From positions 22,664,292-22,728,291 of the forward strand of contig CM068317.1 in assembly GCA_034766995.1 (NCBI GenBank): a DNA stretch of 64,000 bases. The letters are read 5' to 3'. This DNA is from Acanthacorydalis orientalis (taxonomy: Eukaryota > Arthropoda > Insecta > Megaloptera > Corydalidae). The notes beneath the pieces are model-generated. The model was not told the DNA's origin. It ran no database searches and was given only the letters and a program-made list of their open reading frames with translations. Shown here piece by piece: positions 1 through 11,649 of this stretch. Position numbers and translations under genes: made by a program. Each line of letters opens with the position of its first letter. Within the stretch, counting starts at the first letter, position 1.

Positions 1-99
1 AAATGAGATATATGAGATATATATGAATAAGTCATACAATCATAATAGTATAACATCAATTTACATAACCAAATATTATTTTAAATTTTAATTTTATAG

Positions 100-1489
100 C
101 TATAAGATCATATAAACGATGGCTATCACCAACATTGAAAGAATTGAAACGCCGCAAAGATAAAGTGGGACCAGAACCTCTTTATAAGCGTTCAAATTTT
201 CTCGATTGGAACTTTGAAGCGGAAGTTTATGCATTTGGCAAACGTTTAAATGAAGAATTCAATCAGGATTTGCTGAAATCAGCCTTTACACACCGATCTT
301 ATATTGTGCAAGAAGAATTACGACAACATGATGCAGGAATTCAAAACCCAACCATCAATTTGACTGATAATCGTGAACTTATTAATCAAGGTGAAAAGTT
401 TATTTCAATGTATGTGGAAGAATTTTTAATTAAATATTTACCACAATTTCCAAGGCCTGGTATAATAAGTATTCATAATTATTTAATGTCAGATGACGTT
501 TTATCTAATGTTTCATTACATCTCGGAACCAAAGAATTAATTTTAAGTTCGGTAATTATGTTTATATCATTATTTTAGTTTTTCTTTTTGTTGTAGCAGT
601 TGTTTCTGAAATATTTTTTTATTTAGGATTTTCCTGTAGAGAACGCTACATTAGCAGCTACTTTAAAAGCTATTGTTGGCGCTTTATTAGAATCTTCTGG
701 AGAAAAATCTACGTCATTATTTGTGAATGATTTTATCCTGACACTATTAAATGGTAAAGATGTAAATGAACTCTGGGAAATTAAAAATCCAATGGAAATG
801 TTAAGTGATATCTTAGCAAATAAAAAATTAGGACCACCAGAACCAAGAATTATACATCAAGCTGGTGTTAAAACTATTCTTGGTGTCTACCAAGTGGGAA
901 TATTTTCTAATAAAGAATTAATTGCAATTGGTTAGTATATTAATTTTTTATATTTGTTGAATGATTTTATTAATATCTATATAAGTATGAAAGTTTATCA
1001 AATTGTAGATTTAATTTGTTTAGTTGGGTTTAAACCACGGTCTTACATACAAGTCTGGCAACGATGGTATTGAAATTGTTATTCGTTGCTAGGCTATGGT
1101 TTAAACATTCTTTACTAAATTTTAATATAGAATACAATAATATTAATAACTTTTAAGTAAATAATAGTTAAATTTCCAAAGCTTAAAGATACAGAAGCTT
1201 ATCTGCAAATTATTTTTTGAGATAAAAAATGTTGTTTTGTTAGAATAAATAAATATACATATGTATAAATATTACTATATAATAAATTATTTTATTAGAT
1301 AATTATTCATTGAACTTTAAATTAATGGTTTATTTAGGATCTGGTGAAAATGTAGAAATTGCAACTGAAATGGCTGCTAGAGAATGTTTGAAGAATTTTT
1401 TCGGTACTCCAAATAACTTAGCACCAATTGATTTTAAGGCAGTACATAATATAAAAGAAGAAAAAGAACAAGTAAAATTGATTAATTAG
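100..1489 (+). CDS. mRpL44: Mitochondrial ribosomal protein L44 (mRpL44), 5'-partial
   Basis: Large-subunit mitoribosome protein with a ribonuclease III-like fold followed by a double-stranded RNA-binding domain. Visible coding exons are 100-551, 627-930 and 1338-1489 (TAG stop). The phases join exactly: 0 at the first intron, 1 at the second. The first visible exon follows an AG acceptor at 98-99 and opens in frame with RSYKRWLSPTLKELKRRKDK, the basic segment that follows the transit peptide in this family. The FTHRSY motif of the RNase III-like domain lies near 285-302. The exons from 627 on (DFPVENATLAATLKAIVGAL, then SGENVEIATEMAAREC) read like the rest of that domain and the dsRBD. The acidic catalytic residues of true RNase III are not expected in L44 and I do not see them. 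The start codon and targeting peptide must lie on an exon left of position 1. Identification is firm; the 5' end is missing only because of the window edge. Confidence 0.94.
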
Positions 1490-1810
1490 AAAAAAATGTT
1501 CGATTTGTAAATATAAACATTTATTGTAGCTAATATTTAACTCTGTAATTAAATTTTTTCATTGAAGTTACTTTATTTATATTTTGTTATACAAAGTATT
1601 ATATATTAATATAAAAAGATCATAATAAAAAAATACTTCTTTTTAGAAGACTTTTATTTCTATGAAAATATGAATATTTAAGAAAAATGTTCTAAGTAGT
1701 CAAATAACATAATAAACATTATTATTATGTTGGTAATATAATAAATATAATTCAATTACTAATAATAATCGCATTTAAACTTAATATATAATAAATGAGT
1801 CATTAATTTA

Positions 1811-4800
1811 TTATGGAGCTCCAGAATCCATTAACAAATTACCATGCTTATCCCTTATTCGAATCCTGCCATTAAAATACCGGGTTTCTGTTGTATTGTC
1901 GGGGTATAATATTTTAACTGTTCCATCTGGATATTCTCTTCTCTATAATGATATAAAGCAAATATTTATCACGTTTGTTAAATATAATACTACATATTTT
2001 ATATTTAAATATTAGATTGATGGTTACTTATATTGGTTAACAAAATTAACTTCTAAGGATTTATTTTATGATAAATGGCATATATATATATATTATTATT
2101 CATTTAAGACTACTACATTTTTTTTAGTTACTGTTAACTAGTACTTTAATAACAAAAATTTTTTTTAACAAAGTCAATTTACTTTATGGTCTCGAGTATG
2201 AATTTCCCGTTGTCCATTTCTAAACGTGATTATTTTTTCTCCTTTTGAATTGGTAATTGCAGTAGATCCATCAGGAAATTCAAACTTTTGATTGCCTTCT
2301 GTATCAACATATTTATTTGACTTGTCCGGAAATGTTATTTCATAGCTTCCATCTTTAAATTTTTTTTCAACTTGTCCGCTACAAAATAAATATATTTTTG
2401 AATTAAATATTAAATACAACTGAGATTTCATATACTAAAAAATTTAAATACTTATTAAATTCCAGAATTTCTAATCCATCTATATATGTAGTATGCCAAG
2501 TTTTGGTTTCTGTGTAAAAGTATTTGATTGTTCCAGTTTCTAAATCTGTTTCTTTAATATCACCATTATAATATAACAATTTTACTATTCGGCCATCTGG
2601 TGAAGTTGTTTTGACATTGCCGTTTGTGTAATGCATTTCTTTTTTGCCATTAGGATACATTATTTCATGAATATGTTCTAAAAAATAATTAGTATATAAT
2701 ATTTCAATTAAGAAACTTAAAAAAGAATATGAATTCGTCAGATAGAAATATTGAATTCTAACAATAAACATATTATTAAATCTTGATGAATATAACACTT
2801 AAAGTGGTGCAATTAATTCAATTTTTTTTAATAATTAAATGTTTTGGATAAACATTTTTATTGAATTGGAAAAAATTTTTAAAATGTATTAAAAAGAATT
2901 TATTACATAAATATCAAAATTATTAATCACTCGTAGAAAAATAACATTTACATACTGTTATAATTAATTTATTGGTCATCAGTAAGGAAAAACAAATTTT
3001 AAAGAATGTACTAATATATTTTTTGAATTATAATTTTCTTCAGAAAATGTTCATTATATGTAATTTACAGTTCAAACATATTTATTTAACATTTACCTTT
3101 AGGGTCACTTGTACTTATACTAGATGAAGAAATATTAAACGAGACAGATTTATCTTCATCGGATCTACTAGTTTGTATTTTACATGACTGAATTTTGAAC
3201 GTGTCTATACCAGATGGTGAAGTCATGTTACTTTCATCGATTGATGGATTTCTCTTCAAAATGTTCTCATCGATACAGTCTGACTTACCAAACATCCTTT
3301 CATATTCTAATGTAATTTTTTTAGACATTTCTAATTCTCTATTTTCTTCATTATAAAAATTATTGTCTTCTTTACAACATTGACTTTTATCAGCAAAACT
3401 TATTTCCTCAATACTTTTCTCATCATCTGATGTACCGCTACTAAGAAAATACATATGATTTTTTGGATTAACTTCCTTAGGAAACATGACATTATGTGCA
3501 ACTGATTCAATACTCAATTTATTAGGTGTTTCTAACTGACTATCATCGTCTATTTCACTATCATTTTTTGACATATCTGATGATTCTGATTCAAAGTTTT
3601 TAATTTGTGGTGGTGTTTCAATTTTCGATGTTTTTAAACAATATTTATCTGTATTTTTTTTTAAACCATTAGTTGTATTTTTTCCAAGGCTTTTTTTAGT
3701 TGGTACACTCTCAAGTGACTTAATTTCACGAGGAATTATTTTCGAAAGATTTTTATTAATTTCATGTAACATTTTTGTGTTCGAAACACCCATGTTACGC
3801 TTCTGAGCAGATTGAAGTTTTTTATTTTCTTTTTTGAGATTATCATTCTCAACTTTGATTTTGGTAAGTTCCTTTTCAAGATTTTTTATTTGATTCCTGA
3901 GACGTGCTTGTGAAGTACCATTCCTCGAATCTTTCACCTTAATTTCTTCTTTTAATTCATTGATTTCTTGCTTTAACATTGCTATTTCTTCACGTTCTTT
4001 TCTATTAGGATTGTTTTTAACTTCCTTCGAATATTTTTCAAAAACCATTTTTTCTTTAGCTAACTTTTTCTTTTCCTCTGTAAAGAAAAATTCAATTCTT
4101 ACTTTCTCCTCAGCTAATTCTTTTTCAGTTTCAAGTTTTTTCTTTGTAAATAATTTTTTTTCTGTTTCAAAATCACTTTTTTGTCGTGATAAATTTGCAT
4201 TTTCACATCTAAATATTTCAATTTCTTTCTCGAGTTCTTGAAGACGAGATTTTAGCAAAGCACTTTTAAAGATAACATCTTGTGTATATCCATCATCAGT
4301 TGTTTGTTTTAAAACATTCAACTGTTCTTTTTTTTCCACAGTAACTATATCATCATTTAATTGTGCAGGAATTTTTATTTTTTCTTCATTTTGTAATGTT
4401 GTATCTAATTCAGTATCATCAGAACTACTATCATCAGACCATATTGTATCATCATTGAAATTTTGTTGCTCTCTAACAATTAGATTTGAATCGCCTTCCT
4501 TATTTTGATTCGTTAGGTCTTTATTGTTACTTTCAATAATAAGAGACGTATAACTTTCAGACTCATTTGTAGTTTCAAAATCTGTTTTTATATTGTTGTG
4601 TACAGAATTTCCATCGATATCTTCAAAATGTACATGCAGTCTTTCAGTTTTTTTTGGCAAGAACCGTTTCCTTAAAGTTGGTCGATTAATTTTTTGTGGA
4701 GAACAATTTGGTGTGCTATCTGTATCAGAATAATTATGACTTTTAAATTTTAACTGTAGACGAGTTAGTTTTGGTGAAGATTTTAATGATCTATCCATGA

Positions 4801-6301
4801 GCTGTTGAACTACTGAGCTGGTTGAACAAAAGCTACTATTTGCTGCCTTTTCTTCTAGTAATTCAAATATTTTCAACTCTTCTTGATCTTTTTTAAAGTG
4901 GAGCTCACTTATTAATCTTTCACAAGTTGATAATGATATATCAGATTCTGTGTCTGTGAAATTCGATGTTTCTATGTTATTTTGAATATTTTCTTTGCCA
5001 CTGGATATGTCGCTAGTTTTAATCTGTGGTATTTCAGATTGTACAGTTCTTAAAGAATATTTTTTATTTGTATCTACTTCTTGTAAATGTGTTTGTTTAT
5101 TCTGTTCTTGTAATATTTCAGACCATGTTATCACTGGTTTTGATGACAAAATATTTATTTTAGATTCATCATTAGATTTAAAAAACTCTGTGGTTTGTGT
5201 ATTTTTTTGATTATTGCAAATTTTAATTTTATCATTTTGATTAAAAGTCTGTTTCTTTATGATAGGTCTCTTAAAATTCTCTTTTTTTAGTATCTCCAAG
5301 GAACTTTTTGAATTACCAGTTTGATTAGGAATTGAATTTACATTTTTTGAATTTTCTTTAAAATTCAAACTCCTTTTCTTAATTACAGTTTTATTCAAAG
5401 GGGTTTTATCTGATAAGTTAAACTTTTTATTTGAATTATCAACAGTCACTGAGGAATATGTTTTTCTATCACAAGATTTTCCGTTATTATTTTCATTACT
5501 ACTTAGTTTTGACTTTACTGGTTTTGATTTTTCTTTAACTTTATTTCTGATTGCTTCTAAATTTGAATGTGTCATTCGAAATCTGGCTAAACCTTGCCCT
5601 CGTTTCAAGAATGGACGTTTTGGTTTATTATTATCAATTACATTTTTCTTTTCATCTTTTAAGCGTTCTTCAAGTAATTCCTCAAACTTTTTTTTAGAAG
5701 CATGTATTGGAATTTCATCTACAGTAATCTGAGAATTATCTTCATCATTACAAAATGAATTTTCATTTAATATGTTTCCATTACTTTTTTCACTATCTAG
5801 AAATTCAACTCCATCCATATCAATATCGTTAACTAATGGTTTTCTAGAATTATTTTCTTCGTGGAAGCTTTCATTATAAGATTTCTCATCTTCTTTTTGT
5901 TTGGAATCATCATGAATATCTATATCAGTACTAAAAGGTACATAGCTATTTTCACTAATGTAATTATTTACTACGTCATTTATTTTCTCATTTCGAAACT
6001 GAAAATCTGAAACGTTCAGTTTTGAATTATCACCAGATATACTTGATAATTCTGCAGATGGACTATCAATTATATTTAATCCAAAAGCTTCATACATTCT
6101 ACGTTGTTCAGTTGATAATAAATTACGCTGTCGTTGTTGCTGACACATTAAACGTTCTTGTTGTATTTGTTGCCATTTTTTTAATTGTTCTAGATGTGCT
6201 AAGATGTTACTTGGTGAATAGGGTGACTTACTATAATAAAATATTATTTTAAAACTATCAGTACATAGATAATTTAAACACAAATTGTGAATATATGTAT
6301 A

Positions 6302-6360
<59 letters not shown>

Positions 6361-6364
6361 GCAT

Positions 6365-6433
<69 letters not shown>

Positions 6434-6582
6434 AATTACATACATATTTATTATGACATGGACAGAAATTTATAAACACTAGGTAAATTATTACTTAAAA
6501 TGTTTATACCAATAATTATGAATACAATAATGAAAAGTAAAGAAACAAAAATATTATTTTTGACTTACGTCGGCGTTTCCAT
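1811..6582 (-). CDS. Sas-4: Spindle assembly abnormal 4 / CENPJ (CPAP), centriole assembly protein
   Basis: Centriolar scaffold that binds tubulin and sets centriole length. Coding exons on the minus strand: 6582-6569 (14 nt, METP plus two bases), 6230-3097, 2677-2452, 2378-2183 and 1942-1811. Phases join exactly and give 1,233 aa. Near residues 184-222, [12 protein letters not shown] and [14 protein letters not shown] match the tubulin-binding PN2-3 region of CPAP. A long Lys/Glu-rich coiled coil lies roughly at 700-900. From about 1050 to the end, repeats of the type [25 protein letters not shown] and [12 protein letters not shown] form the C-terminal G-box (TCP10 C) beta sheet that binds STIL/Ana2. 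The ATG at 6582 is chosen because it is followed by a consensus GTAAGT donor and ACT|AAG joins in frame to exon 2. An apparent upstream extension made of Ile-Tyr repeats is translated (TA)n in intron 1 and is not coding. Confidence 0.95.
6305..6430. repeat. (TA)n microsatellite in Sas-4 intron 1
   Basis: Two long TA runs are separated by GTATATGCAT and interrupted once by AAA. They lie within the 338-bp first intron of Sas-4, so they occupy over a third of it. Confidence 0.97.
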
Positions 6583-7001
<419 letters not shown>

Positions 7002-7252
7002 AAAATCAAAATTATCAACAAGAAATTTTTGAGACATCGCTTATTTATTTAAAACGTCGAGGTTTCATAGTACCCAACTATGTTTATCTCATATATAAAA
7101 CAGCAACGTTGCAATCTGTCTGCGATAATGATTATATAGAGATAAATAACTTAAAAAATATGTGTATTGTTTACATGGTTGCATGTAAAGGTTTATAATT
7201 GCCAAGTGGGCGAGTCCAGCGAGCATAAGGCGAAGCCCCCTAGTATATATAT
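7002..7252 (+). repeat. Hairpin-(TA)n-tail repeat, copy 1
   Basis: Unclassified interspersed repeat. It begins CAAAATCAAAATTATCAAC and carries GTTTATCTCATATATAAAA and CAATCTGTCTGCGATAATG. It ends in a GC-rich segment (GGCGAGTCCAGCGAGCAT), the hairpin core GGCGAAGCCCCC at 7229-7240, and TAGTATATATATA. The next copy starts directly after the TA tail. It has no coding potential that I can support. The structure suggests a short non-autonomous retroelement with a structured 3' end and a TA tail. Confidence 0.6.
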
Positions 7253-7870
7253 AAAATCAAAATCATCCACAAAAAATTTTCAATGACGTCGACTTATTTA
7301 TTTATGACGTCGAAGTTTCTATGGTACTTAAATATGTTTATCTCATATATAAAATAACACGTTACAATCTGTCTGCAATCCACGGTCGTATATACCATGC
7401 TGCAATTTATGCAATCGTTACAATCTGTGTTTTTTTCCCCAGATATGGACAAAACATAATGGCTAACTGTAAGTTCACATCCGAAGAAAATTATAAATTT
7501 GCTGACATATATTGGTTATCAGGTCTTTTAAGACTCCCGGAACTACAGCCACTCTGTGGGTACTTTACCACCTGAAGAAAAGCTCCAACAAAAACGTCCG
7601 CTAAAAAAACAACTGTCTGCGATAATGATTAATAGACATACTACATATATAGATAATGCTAACATATCTCTTTCTATATAGAAACAATCAAAACTATCAC
7701 AAAACACTATAAAATAACATTTTGCAAAAAATAATCTATCTGCAAGAATTTTTATATGACATACTAACATATGTATTGTATACATATAAATCCATGACGT
7801 CGACTTATTTATGAACGAGCGCAGCGAGCCCGGGAATTGATGATCGCAATGAGCAGGGGGTGAAGCCCTT

Positions 7871-7923
<53 letters not shown>
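7253..7923 (+). repeat. Hairpin-(TA)n-tail repeat, copy 2, with inserted segment
   Basis: Starts with AAAATCAAAATCATCCAC and follows copy 1 through GTTTATCTCATATATAAAA. It contains about 230 bp absent from copy 1 (roughly 7385-7610), then resumes at TCTGCGATAATGATTA. The 3' end has CGCAGCGAGCCCGGG, the imperfect hairpin GGGGGTGAAGCCC at 7856-7868 and a 50-bp TA tail to 7923. A short ORF at 7321-7575 crosses copy and insert and matches nothing I recognise, so I do not call it a gene. Confidence 0.55.
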
Positions 7924-7926
<3 letters not shown>

Positions 7927-8179
7927 GAAGATATGAATTATAGATATTGTCTGGTTTTTAATAAAAAAATAAACAATTAAAATTACATAATATCCATGTA
8001 TAGTATACCTATCACTACTTTTTGAAACCAATAGTTTTTTATGTGGATAGTTAATATTAGCTTTAAAGCTATTGTACCATTATTGATTATTTTATAGAAA
8101 GAAATAAATTCTTATTAACAATACTCTGTATATTTAATAGAATAAATGGAATAAATAGAATAGCAAGCAATATATAATT

Positions 8180-8550
8180 TCGTCGTAAAATTTCCATAAA
8201 ATATATTTTTTCGCGTAGACCACCTCCTCACAACACTACTTCCCCCACTACACTCAACAAAGTAGAACGTTAACGTTAACCATGTCTATTCCCGATCATT
8301 TCCGATGTTTAGGAATCATCATATTCATCGATTTCAATGAAACAATCATAGATAAAAGACTGGAAACAATATTCAGTCTTCTATCTATGCAATATTCAGG
8401 CACGACTAGTTGTATGTTGACTTCTTCAGATGTACGTCTTTAAGCAGGCTATCAAGTTGTCTATGCTTTCAAGTTCCAGTGTAGAAAACACAAATCAATT
8501 ACCCGGGACCCGAGAAGCGTCGCGAGCAGAGGGTGGAGCCCCCTGGTTAT
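8180..8550 (+). repeat. Hairpin-tail repeat, copy 3 (diverged)
   Basis: Non-coding stretch that ends ACCCGGGACCCGAGAAGCG, CGCGAGCAGAGGGTGGAGCC and CCCTGGTTAT. This is the same 3' GC-rich module as copies 1 and 2 (CCCGGG, then GCGAGC, then GGG...GAAGCCCC), but the TA tail has decayed. The left boundary is uncertain. Confidence 0.45.
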
Positions 8551-8688
8551 CATAATTTTAATTCACTAAAAAGTAAGGTGTTTAATGAATGCATATAAAA
8601 TATAATTTGTATAATTTAAATAATGCAAATGAAAATAACAAACATTTTCAATAATATATTGGTTTATTAGAAAAAGATAATCTATATC

Positions 8689-8691
<3 letters not shown>

Positions 8692-8745
<54 letters not shown>
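8692..8745. repeat. (TA)n microsatellite at the 3' break of the Jockey-like fragment
   Basis: A 54-bp pure TA run. On the minus strand it follows directly on the reverse-transcriptase fragment, so it sits exactly at the truncated 3' end of that element. Confidence 0.97.
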
Positions 8746-8747
<2 letters not shown>

Positions 8748-10195
8748 CCCCACGATCGTCCTTACCGGTAAATGTTGTAGGACGGAATTGCCTATTTCGT
8801 CGTCTCCGGTCGCTTTTCGGCGGTCGAGACGTTTGATGATGATAGTGACTTCGTCCGGCGGGACCAGCGATGGTGGCAGGGTGGCCGGCATGACGAGGAA
8901 TCGTGAAACAAAATCCTCGACATACCTGGTGCTCGCTTCGTTCTTGGGGGGGGGGGGGTAGCACGAAACTGACCCTCTATCAAGTCCGCGAGCACTTCGG
9001 CTCTGGCCGCCGGTTCGCTAACCAACATACCGTTTCCGTCAATGAGCGCAGAGTACCGCGGTCGTTGACCGGCCGTGAGGTGACGAGTACAACGCCACAC
9101 GGACGATCCACTGTCGTCCGCCGAAATCGACATCGTGTCGCATTAAACAACTCACGATCCTTCGCGACCTGCAACTTTACACGCTGAGCGAAAAAGTTGT
9201 AGTTCGTGCGATCTCTCAGGTCACAGTAGTTCTGCCAGCGTGTCCGGGCCCGATTCTTTCGTCGGATCAACTCCACTATCTCGTCTGTCTGACGAGACAG
9301 TAACGTCTGTCTGTGTTCAGTCGAACACTCGTCAAGTGAGTCGGTGATCTCGTCGTGCAGTGATGATATCACCGCCTCAAGGCTCAAAGGAGAGTCGAAC
9401 GCACACAGACCGGTGTCAGTACGTGCGTCTACTCGATCCGCGCAACTCCCCCAATCGATTCGGACGAACGTTATGGGTTTCGGTACCGGGATGCGACAAC
9501 CCAGGCCCGTCAGCGACAGGAGAACGGGGTTGTAATCGGACGATAGAATCGGCAACAACCACAGTCCGTACCCTTCGCCGACGCCCCGAAGGATCGCCAC
9601 ATCCAGTACATCACCCACACGATCGTCAGAGTGATGGGTCGGCTCATCCGGAGCGACGACGACGACGAAGTTAGACTTCGCCGCATGTTTGAATAATTTT
9701 GCGCCGGCAGGGTTGCCGACTCGCGAATTCTAAGGCAGGTGTATAGCATTCAAGTCATCGGCCACGATGACCGATGGACTCAGACTTAGGAGTGCGTCGA
9801 TATCATCGGTGTACAATAAGTCGGACGGACGTTTATACACAGTAGCGAGCAAGCATCCACGGCCACCCAATTTCACCATCATCGTGGTCGCGTCGACAGA
9901 TGACAGCTGCACATACACCACGAAAACGGAAGTCTTCCGTCCTTCATTGACTATCTGAGTGACGTGGCTGGAGGTGAAGCCCACCAGCCTGATCGCCTCC
10001 CAGAGGTCGTCGACATCCGTCTCCGAGGTCATACCTCGGAGAAGGAGTTCAAGGAGTTTGGACGAGCGCTCTGGCCAGGCATACTGACAAGTATGCTGTC
10101 CGTTCTGCTCATCGTTGAAAAATTTGTTATGGTCCGCAAAGACGGACCGGGACGTAGGCTCGTACCAACGCACTCGCACCACTCAAAACACTAGG
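8746..10195 (-). mobile_element. Jockey-clade non-LTR retrotransposon, dead fragment
   Basis: GC-rich island on the minus strand with retrotransposon coding remnants in several frames. At 10182-9890 it resembles the PRE_C2HC gag-associated domain (LLLRGMTSETDVDDLWEAIR). From about 9860 it reads as the second half of an AP-type endonuclease (ATVYKRPSD, then VIVADDLNAIHLP, DEPTHHSDDR, VLDVAIL, LSSDYNP). Linker sequence follows, then the start of the reverse transcriptase (PPDEVTIIIKRLDRRKATGD near 8880-8820). The conserved endonuclease motifs GDFN and SDHNP are altered to ADDLN and SDYNP, and frameshifts separate the blocks. The gag zinc knuckles, the first half of the endonuclease and nearly all of the RT are missing. 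Base composition is very unlike the flanks. Confidence 0.85.
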
Positions 10196-10234
10196 CACTA
10201 ACACAAACACATTTGCTTAACACGCGAGGAATTC

Positions 10235-10530
10235 TCTGGCTCGATCAAATCAAAATCAAAAATAATTTTATTGATAGGAGTAAAGTACAAGATTTGTTAC
10301 ATCAAGTGTATGTACACAAGATGGGTGCGGATGTGGGTCCGGGGTCTAAACCTTGGCTTTTTAGCCAGGTTTAAAATGAAGACGGAGTAGGTAAAGGGAT
10401 TTTTGGTGTGCTTAGGAGTTTGGATGCTGGGGAAAAAGTTTCAAAAAACCGGAGAACTCTGGCTCGAAAGAAACGTCCGACTATGTATATCAAACCGCGT
10501 AATCCGACTATGAGTGATAATATAGACAGC
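10235..10530 (-). mobile_element. 3' end of a second non-LTR retrotransposon
   Basis: Read on the minus strand, the segment ends CAATAAAATTATTTTTGAT followed by TTTGATTTGA. This resembles the AATAAA plus (TTTGA)n tail seen on the plus strand at 15.7 kb. Upstream of the tail lies a hairpin, AACCTTGG-CTTTTTAG-CCAGGTT, at about 10350-10374. No coding sequence remains. Confidence 0.5.
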
Positions 10531-10612
10531 AAAACGAGCAGTGGCAGAGCCCTCCGGAGGTCGACGAACGTAGCGAATGGGGGGCGAAGCCCTCTAATTT
10601 GTATATAAAATA
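10531..10612 (+). repeat. Hairpin-tail repeat, copy 4 (3' end only)
   Basis: GACGAACGTAGCGAATGG followed by the hairpin GGGGGGCGAAGCCCTC at 10578-10593 and TAATTTGTATATAAAA. It is the same 3' module as the copies at 7.2, 7.9 and 8.5 kb. Confidence 0.55.
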
Positions 10613-10647
10613 CTTGCTATAAAAGTGTTTTATAAAAATATAAATAT

Positions 10648-10683
<36 letters not shown>

Positions 10684-11184
10684 CTCTGTTTGTAAGATGT
10701 GTTTAATTGTTGTTTAATAGTGATACATCGATTTTATTCAGCATGTATAGGATTTTTATATTTGCGCAAATTTAGTCTTTTGGCGTAGTTATCCTGTCTA
10801 ACTCAAAATTGTCATCTTTATTTTGCCTACATAAGTACTCTCTTTGTTTGTTATTCTTACTTTATGACATTTTTATATTACTAATTTGAGGTTTATTATT
10901 GTAGGTAACCTTTGTTAATTTATACGAATTTCAAAGTATATAATCAATATTTATATTATAGGATTTAAAAAGAGATGCTAAATAGGCACAGATAAAAAAT
11001 GTATGATAGATCACTTCTTTATTTCAATCAAATCTTCAAACTATTATATTTTCTTTAATATATATTTCCGAATTACAATTTTTAATTAAATACCATTTGG
11101 AAATAGAAAATTATTTAAAAGTATGGCATAAAAATGACGAGCATATTTTATAGTACTTTGAATAAAATTATATTAAAGCTGATC

Positions 11185-11257
<73 letters not shown>

Positions 11258-11649
11258 CAGATATATAACTGTGTATGTGTGATAGATGAGAGAAATGGAA
11301 ATGCAAAAAGAGCATGTGTGGAAATTTTCAAATTTTATGCAAATGGTATTCTTATTATAATTATTATATTATTGTACTTTTTCCGTTAATATCGATTTTT
11401 TGGCTTAAAAGAATCGCTTAATTTATAATTTTTAGGCAAAATATGTCTTTTTAAAAATAATAACTAAGACTGTATAATTTTATGCATCAAATAAATAAGT
11501 CAAGATAAATTATTCATTTTTCTTATAAATTAGCACGTTCTCTGCATTTATGTGCACGCGTATAAGTTAAAATAAACTAAATATATTATTATATACAAAT
11601 AGATTTAATAAATATAAAAGAAATCTATGTCAATAAATGTTGTCTAACA
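10613..11649. other. Intergenic AT-rich region with microsatellites
   Basis: No gene recognised. It holds (CA)n-(TA)n at 10647-10682 and (TA)n-(GA)n at 11188-11253. The right part should include the 3' UTR of the minus-strand secreted-protein gene that stops at 11650. Confidence 0.6.
11188..11253. repeat. (TA)n(GA)n compound microsatellite
   Basis: About 36 bp of TA runs directly into about 28 bp of GA. The same TA-to-GA transition occurs at 26936-27018. Confidence 0.95.

Noticed and set aside
3960..5210. Plus-strand ORFs inside Sas-4 exon 2
   Set aside because: Shadows of the low-complexity Lys/Glu-rich minus-strand coding sequence.
6231..6479. Ile-Tyr repeat proteins on both strands and an upstream extension of Sas-4
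   Set aside because: They are translations of (TA)n in an intron. The true first exon at 6582-6569 joins exon 2 in phase.
8746..10600. GC-rich island as bacterial contamination or a horizontally acquired gene
   Set aside because: Both strands read as a eukaryotic Jockey-type retrotransposon remnant and a non-LTR tail. No bacterial gene is seen.
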